Positions 60,305 to 64,000 of a DNA stretch of 64,000 nucleotides are shown piece after piece. How positions within the stretch are numbered: the stretch's first letter is position 1; every line of letters begins with the position of its first letter. The notes below the pieces were generated by a model. The model ran no database searches. It saw only the letters and a program-made list of their open reading frames with translations, and had not been told where the DNA came from. This DNA is from JALXCH01 sp964495805 (GTDB lineage: Bacteria > Calditrichota > Calditrichia > RBG-13-44-9). The position numbers and the translations under genes are program-made. The DNA lies in NCBI GenBank assembly GCA_964495805.1, contig CAZBWV010000035.1, positions 9,656-73,655 on the forward strand. Direction: 5' to 3'.

Positions 60305-61420
60305 TTACGACAGCCGTTTCACCAGCCAGCTGGCTTCCTGGTAAATGGCTTCGTCGGGGCACACTTCCGCACAGCAGAAGCAATTAATGCATTTTTTGTA
60401 ATCAATTACCGGCACACCGCGATCGTCGGGACGCATGGCTTCCGCCGGGCAATTTTGAATACAGATGCCGCAATGGGTACAGCGCTCCGGATTTGCCCGG
60501 GGACGCGTCCAGATGAGGTGGCCAAGAATTTTCAGCAGGAAGTCCGGGAGCCGACTGAAAATATGTCGTCCGGGAATTTTTGCCTGAATGGGGGTCGGTT
60601 CATCCCCCACCACCTCAATCTGATGAATGTCCCCCATCCCCACACCTTTTTGATGAGCAATGCGGGTGGTAAATACCTGCATGGGGTCGATGCCGATCAT
60701 AAACGAGGCCAGGCTGTCCACGGCTACGGCATCCCTGCCCGCAAACAGGAATCCGGCATCGCGGGGAATGCCACCGGAGGAAGGTCCGTCACCTTCCAGA
60801 ATGCGAATGCCATCCATTATGTGGAACTGGGGCCGAACAGCCTGATAAATATCCACCATGTTTTCTGAAAATACCTCCGGAGCAGGATACCGGATGTGAA
60901 ATTCGCCTTTCTGTATCCCTGGAATGAGCCCGAACACATTTTTCACCGCTCCGGTGAGCAGAGTCAGTCCATGGGTTTTCAGCTTGGGCAAATTCACCAG
61001 GTAATCCACTTCATCCAGCAGACTGGTAAAATAGAAGTTGCGTTCGCCACCTTTGCGGCTTTTCATGGGCAGCGCGTTAATGTCCACCAGCCGGGCGCCG
61101 GTACGCTGACTGACCTGCTCCATCCCGGTGACCCGCCAGAGGTGTTTCAGGTTGTTGTTAAAAATTCCTGCGGGACTATCGGCAATCAGTATGCGGTTGC
61201 CATATTTCTGAAGTTCCCGGGTAACCGCTTCCACCAACACCGGGTGGGTGGTGATGGCTGCATCCGGGGAGTGAGGGGAGAGCAGATTGGGTTTGAGCAG
61301 AACCGTTTTGTTTTGTGGAAAGTCGGGGTCTTCTTCCTGCCAGAAGCGAAACAAATCCTGCACAATCGGGGATAAGTCGCTCTGGTAAGTTAGCTGTTTT
61401 CGGAAAAACACACGGGTCAT
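60305..61420 (-). CDS. DUF362 domain protein with two [4Fe-4S] clusters
   Basis: A 371-residue protein. The DUF362 part (about 35-260) has LLKPNLLSPHSPDAAITTHP, NLPKLKTHGLTLLTGAVKN and GDGPSSGGIPRDAG. The C-terminus holds two ferredoxin motifs, CTHCGICIQNCP and CINCFCCAEVCP. DUF362 proteins are anaerobic/iron-sulfur proteins without a settled function. It begins 6 bases after the DedA-like gene stop, so the two are probably one operon. Confidence 0.82.
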   Translation of the reverse strand: MTRVFFRKQLTYQSDLSPIVQDLFRFWQEEDPDFPQNKTVLLKPNLLSPHSPDAAITTHPVLVEAVTRELQKYGNRILIADSPAGIFNNNLKHLWRVTGMEQVSQRTGARLVDINALPMKSRKGGERNFYFTSLLDEVDYLVNLPKLKTHGLTLLTGAVKNVFGLIPGIQKGEFHIRYPAPEVFSENMVDIYQAVRPQFHIMDGIRILEGDGPSSGGIPRDAGFLFAGRDAVAVDSLASFMIGIDPMQVFTTRIAHQKGVGMGDIHQIEVVGDEPTPIQAKIPGRHIFSRLPDFLLKILGHLIWTRPRANPERCTHCGICIQNCPAEAMRPDDRGVPVIDYKKCINCFCCAEVCPDEAIYQEASWLVKRLS

Positions 61421-61426
61421 GGCCGG

Positions 61427-62140
61427 TTACCGATTGGTGGCAGCTGTGGGGACCATCTCTTCTTCTTCCAGGGCTTCGCCCTCTTCGTTTTCCTGAATCA
61501 CCAGTTCCTCCACCACACTGGGTGCTGTTCCGGCCTGTCGCTTTCGCCACCATCCGGAGAGTTTTTTGTATAGTGGTGCGGAAACCAGGGACAGGAAGAA
61601 AAGCCCGATGAACCAGTTGGGGATATTCAAAAGGGCGCCGGTAACAGCCAGAAAAAAGTAGCGGGGAATTCGGCCGGTTACCACTGCGGTGGTGTACTTC
61701 CACATGGGATAACCACTGGCCACAGAAAGGATTCGTACCGGGTAAAAAGGAACCGGTGAGAGGGCAGCAACCAGGTTGGTTAAAAAAGGTGCTTTTTCGA
61801 AATAGTACACCGTTTTCTGGTAAATGCCGGTCTGTTTAATTCGCGAGAGTCGAGTGCGGTTAAACACCGGTGTAAGTACGGCGTAGTCGATGATGCAGGC
61901 TATGGCGGTGGGAATGATGGCGGCAAGAGTGGTTAAATAGGGACCGTAAATTTTTCCGTAGTAAATGATGGCCGGTTCATGGGGAAAGGGAATGAATGAG
62001 TTGGAAGGAATGATGTAAAAGAATAACAAAACCAGCCCCAGCAAGTGCGGAAAATAAAAATAAGCAATAATCCCCGAAAAAGTTGCCAGCGTCAGAACCG
62101 AAAAAATAAACTTCCATTTTAAAGAGAGTCGTCGCCACAT
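61427..62140 (-). CDS. DedA/VTT-domain membrane protein
   Basis: A 237-residue inner-membrane protein with about five hydrophobic segments. The central VTT-type elements include SNSFIPFPHEPAIIYYGKIYG, with Phe-Pro-x-Pro/Glu in the family's first re-entrant region, and a later SPVPFYPVRILSVASGYP followed by a TAVVTGRIPRYFFLA segment, the G-R-x-x-R-Y/F motif. DedA-family proteins scramble or flip lipids such as undecaprenyl phosphate. The C-terminus is charged with a Glu-rich end. It is the first gene of the pair with DUF362. Confidence 0.78.
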   Translation of the reverse strand: MWRRLSLKWKFIFSVLTLATFSGIIAYFYFPHLLGLVLLFFYIIPSNSFIPFPHEPAIIYYGKIYGPYLTTLAAIIPTAIACIIDYAVLTPVFNRTRLSRIKQTGIYQKTVYYFEKAPFLTNLVAALSPVPFYPVRILSVASGYPMWKYTTAVVTGRIPRYFFLAVTGALLNIPNWFIGLFFLSLVSAPLYKKLSGWWRKRQAGTAPSVVEELVIQENEEGEALEEEEMVPTAATNR

Positions 62141-62703
62141 AGCGTTACAAGATAATCATTGCAGACAAATTTGTCAACCTTCATTGAAAAAGGGTTTAAT
62201 CGGTTCCGATAAATGGGAGACAAAAAATTAACGGCTAATTGGACGGGTTCCGTATGATTTTGGGTTTGTGAGATTCCTTCTTTCCTCACCGCGTTCGTCG
62301 CTCCGGTCGGAATGACAACTGCACACCATGTCACCCCGAGCGAAGCGTCAGCGGAGTCGAGGGGTCTCATCTCTACCCCTTTTTCTGAAAAAAAGAATTT
62401 TTGGACAGGATGAACAGGTCGATGTACTCCAGAGATTCCTCCGTTCCGCTCCTCACTGCGTTCGTCGCTCCAGTCGGAATGACAACTGCACACCATGTCA
62501 CCCCGAGCGAAGCGCCAGCGGAGTTGGTTGCATCGAAAATCAAAAATTTCATTTAATCCTGCTAAATCCTGTAAATCCTGTCTAAAAATCAAAACCCCGC
62601 ATCCCGGAGGGATGCGCTGAACTTAGCCCACCATTTTAATGGTGGGGCATAGGTAAAACCCGCAACACCCCAAAACCCCGCATCCCGGAGGGATGGTTAA
62701 AAG

Positions 62704-63006
62704 AATTCTCGGACAGGATATACAGGATGGAACAGGATGATGAATTGACAATTTTTCTGTATCCGGAAACCCGAATATTGATTAACACCGCGGCTTTAGC
62801 CCGGTGAGTAGAGAGATGTGAACCACAAGAAAACCGTTTAAACGGTTTTCGCCCGTAATGAATCGGCTAAAGTTGTTGTGTGTCCGGAGTTCGGGGGAAT
62901 TCAAGGTGATAAAACGTGGCAAGTTGGCAATCGATAAACCGCTAAAGCGGTTTTTAAGATGGGATGGCTTGTGCTGTGCCACCGGGCTAAAGCCCCGGTG
63001 TTAATG
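62704..63006. repeat. Family B long repeat, copy 1
   Basis: The first of two ~300-base copies; the first ~110 bases are nearly identical to 63145-63256. It includes ATCCTGT-type runs, a CACCGCGGC.../...CCGGTG palindrome (62786-62806), a 22-base AAAACCGTT-type palindrome (62829-62850), an AACCGCT/AGCGGTT hairpin near 62938-62955 and an ACCGGGCT/AGCCCCGGT hairpin at 62980-63000. Confidence 0.8.
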
Positions 63007-63144
63007 TTCACAGGATGAACCAGAGATTCCTCCGTTCCTCCCGGTGTTCGTCACTCCAGTCGGAATGACAGCAGGTGCCATGTCACCCCGAGCGGAGCGC
63101 CAGCGGAGTCGAGGGGTCTTGTCTCTACCCCTTTTCCTGAAAAA

Positions 63145-63445
63145 AGAATTTTCGGACAGGATATACAGGATGGAACAGGATAATGAATTGACAATTTTTC
63201 TGTATCCGGAAACCCGAATATTAATTAACACCGCGGCTTCAGCCCGGTGAATAGAGAAGAATAACCCGCAAGGAAATCGTTTCAACGGTTTCCTTAAGAA
63301 GGAATACGTTATCGATTCCAACCGTCCGCAGTTCGGGTGAATTCAAGGTGGTGAAACGCGATAGGTTGGCAATCGATAAACCGCTAAAGCGGTTTTTTAA
63401 TTGGGCAATTGGCACGTTGCACCGGGCTGAAGCCCGGTGTTAATG
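63145..63445. repeat. Family B long repeat, copy 2
   Basis: The second copy, same order of palindromes as copy 1. Sequence outside palindromes diverges but palindrome pairing is kept, including paired changes in the GGAAA.../...TTTCC hairpin near 63271-63292. Confidence 0.8.
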
Positions 63446-63567
63446 AATGAGCGTGTGGTTCAATTGTCCCTACGGGACAAATGTTTGGGTTTGAGGGACG
63501 TTTTCCGTTTACCCCCAATGAATTGGGGGCCTAAGTTCACTCCATCCCTGACGGGATGGGTTTTTTC

Positions 63568-63635
63568 AATCCTGTAAAATCCTGTTTATCCTGTCCGAAA
63601 AAAATTAGACAGGATATACAGGATAAGACAGGATT
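63568..63635. repeat. Large ATCCTGT inverted repeat
   Basis: Three ATCCTGT-type units (63568-63595) face three ACAGGAT-type units (63608-63635) across a 12-base loop, making a 28-bp imperfect hairpin. Confidence 0.75.
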
Positions 63636-63799
63636 CATTGAAAGAAAAAGAGTTTTTGAACTATAACAAAACTAAAATATTGTTCAAAAATAAAATAAAG
63701 GAATAGAAAGCAGCAAAGAGCTGAGATCAATCAAACATCAAAATCACTTAATCATCATGTAAAATCCTGTTCATCCTGTCTAAAAAAGACAACTCCCCA

Positions 63800-64000
63800 T
63801 CACCGAAATTTGACCTCTAACGCTACAGTGGGAGTAAAACCAAACATGTAAATGTCCTCCGAGTTCAGTTGATGTCCCTCAGGATAGAAATAGCGGTACC
63901 AGATGTTCCGGGTGTCAAACAGATTGAAAACCATGAAACTGAATTTTCCCGTCACATTTTCCCAGCGGAATCGGTAGTTAATGCTCAGGTCCACCTGACT
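63800..64000 (-). CDS. TonB-dependent receptor-like protein, 3' end
   Basis: The last 66 codons of a minus-strand gene that begins beyond the window. The visible end (VDLSINYRFRWENVTGKFSFMVFNLF then ...PTVALEVKFR) has alternating strands and ends in the aromatic-basic terminus (F-R) usual for outer-membrane barrels. MVFNLFDTRNIWYRYF is the N-L-F-D-x-R-N segment near the C-terminus of TonB-dependent receptors. Family assignment is likely but the substrate is unknown. Confidence 0.65.
   Translation of the reverse strand, partial: SQVDLSINYRFRWENVTGKFSFMVFNLFDTRNIWYRYFYPEGHQLNSEDIYMFGFTPTVALEVKFR

Larger units (their letters stand above)
62141..63799. repeat. Palindromic repeat mosaic (repeat-rich intergenic region)
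   Basis: About 1.66 kb without a credible gene. It is built of at least four dispersed repeat types. Family A (about 62270-62410, 62430-62525, 63023-63170) has a GGAATGACA...TGTCACCCCGAGCG core. Family B is a ~300-base unit (62704-63006 and 63145-63445). Many short perfect palindromes occur (62599-62615, 62626-62648, 62681-62695, 63464-63480, 63512-63529, 63542-63559). ATCCTGT runs are also present. Open frames here are repeat-encoded and not credible. No transposase or RAYT gene is seen in the window. Confidence 0.85.

Noticed and set aside
62119..62592. A 157-codon minus-strand frame across the repeat region
   Set aside because: It is made of Family A repeat sequence, overlaps the start of the DedA-like gene, lacks an SD and has the composition of repeats.
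62141..63799. A possible CRISPR array
   Set aside because: Repeats are of different types, differ in length and are not evenly spaced; there is no cas gene. They are dispersed palindromic elements.

Overview
The window looks like chromosomal DNA of a Gram-negative, didermic bacterium of the FCB (Fibrobacterota-Chlorobiota-Bacteroidota) superphylum, most likely a Calditrichota/KSB1/Ignavibacteria-type lineage. The reasons are lipid A and LPS genes (LpxH, a family 9 glycosyltransferase), outer-membrane barrel proteins, and six secreted proteins ending in the NYPNPFNP-type linker plus a C-terminal sorting domain typical of type IX secretion cargo in that group. The species assignment is inference; no rRNA gene is present.

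Left part (1-9.5 kb): the 3' end of a sigma-70-like gene, then a minus-strand block. Reading leftwards it holds the Rnf genes rnfC-D-G-E-A (closed by a strong terminator), tatC, a long-chain polyprenyl diphosphate synthase, the flavin transferase apbE (which flavinylates RnfG/RnfD-type subunits) and a glycosyltransferase. rnfB, the missing Rnf subunit, lies alone at 23.5 kb with its own promoter.

Origin-type cluster (9.8-21 kb, plus strand): lpxH, rpmH, rnpA, yidD, yidC, mnmE, mnmG, rsmG, then a ParA-type ATPase. Three parS-like palindromes (one perfect, two 15/16) lie at 14.56, 16.45 and 16.49 kb, two of them overlapping start codons. This is the layout usually found beside oriC, but dnaA, dnaN, parB and an oriC are not visible. 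The parA-like gene is translationally coupled to an outer-membrane barrel gene and an EnvC-like hydrolase-activator gene, followed by ssb.

Middle (21-36 kb): housekeeping and hypothetical genes: DUF2225, rnfB, a HAD phosphatase, a DUF1684 lipoprotein, an alkylguanine-DNA alkyltransferase, an orphan histidine kinase, a dCMP-deaminase-like protein, a membrane protein with an extremely acidic tail, an ABC exporter, a YigZ/IMPACT protein, a Kv-type channel carrying a zinc ribbon, a cold-shock protein with a clear promoter and terminator, and an orphan PycTM-like (DUF5706) membrane protein.

Surface-protein island (36-47 kb, minus strand): five large secreted beta-propeller or beta-helix proteins with the same sorting domain, interleaved with a LuxR-type regulator whose receiver domain lacks its acidic residues and preceded by a hybrid response regulator/histidine kinase.

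Right part (47-64 kb): a lipoprotein, an HDAC-like deacetylase followed by a putative GNAT-like protein, two different branched-chain aminotransferases in tandem, an MFS transporter, mutL, miaA with two overlapping genes, an SDR, a secreted endonuclease/exonuclease/phosphatase, a DUF362 ferredoxin protein, a DedA-like protein, then a 1.6 kb intergenic mosaic of palindromic repeats and the 3' end of a TonB-dependent-receptor-like gene.

No rRNA, tRNA, CRISPR array, transposase or prophage was recognised. Coordinates marked with a revised start rest on ribosome-binding sites read by eye.
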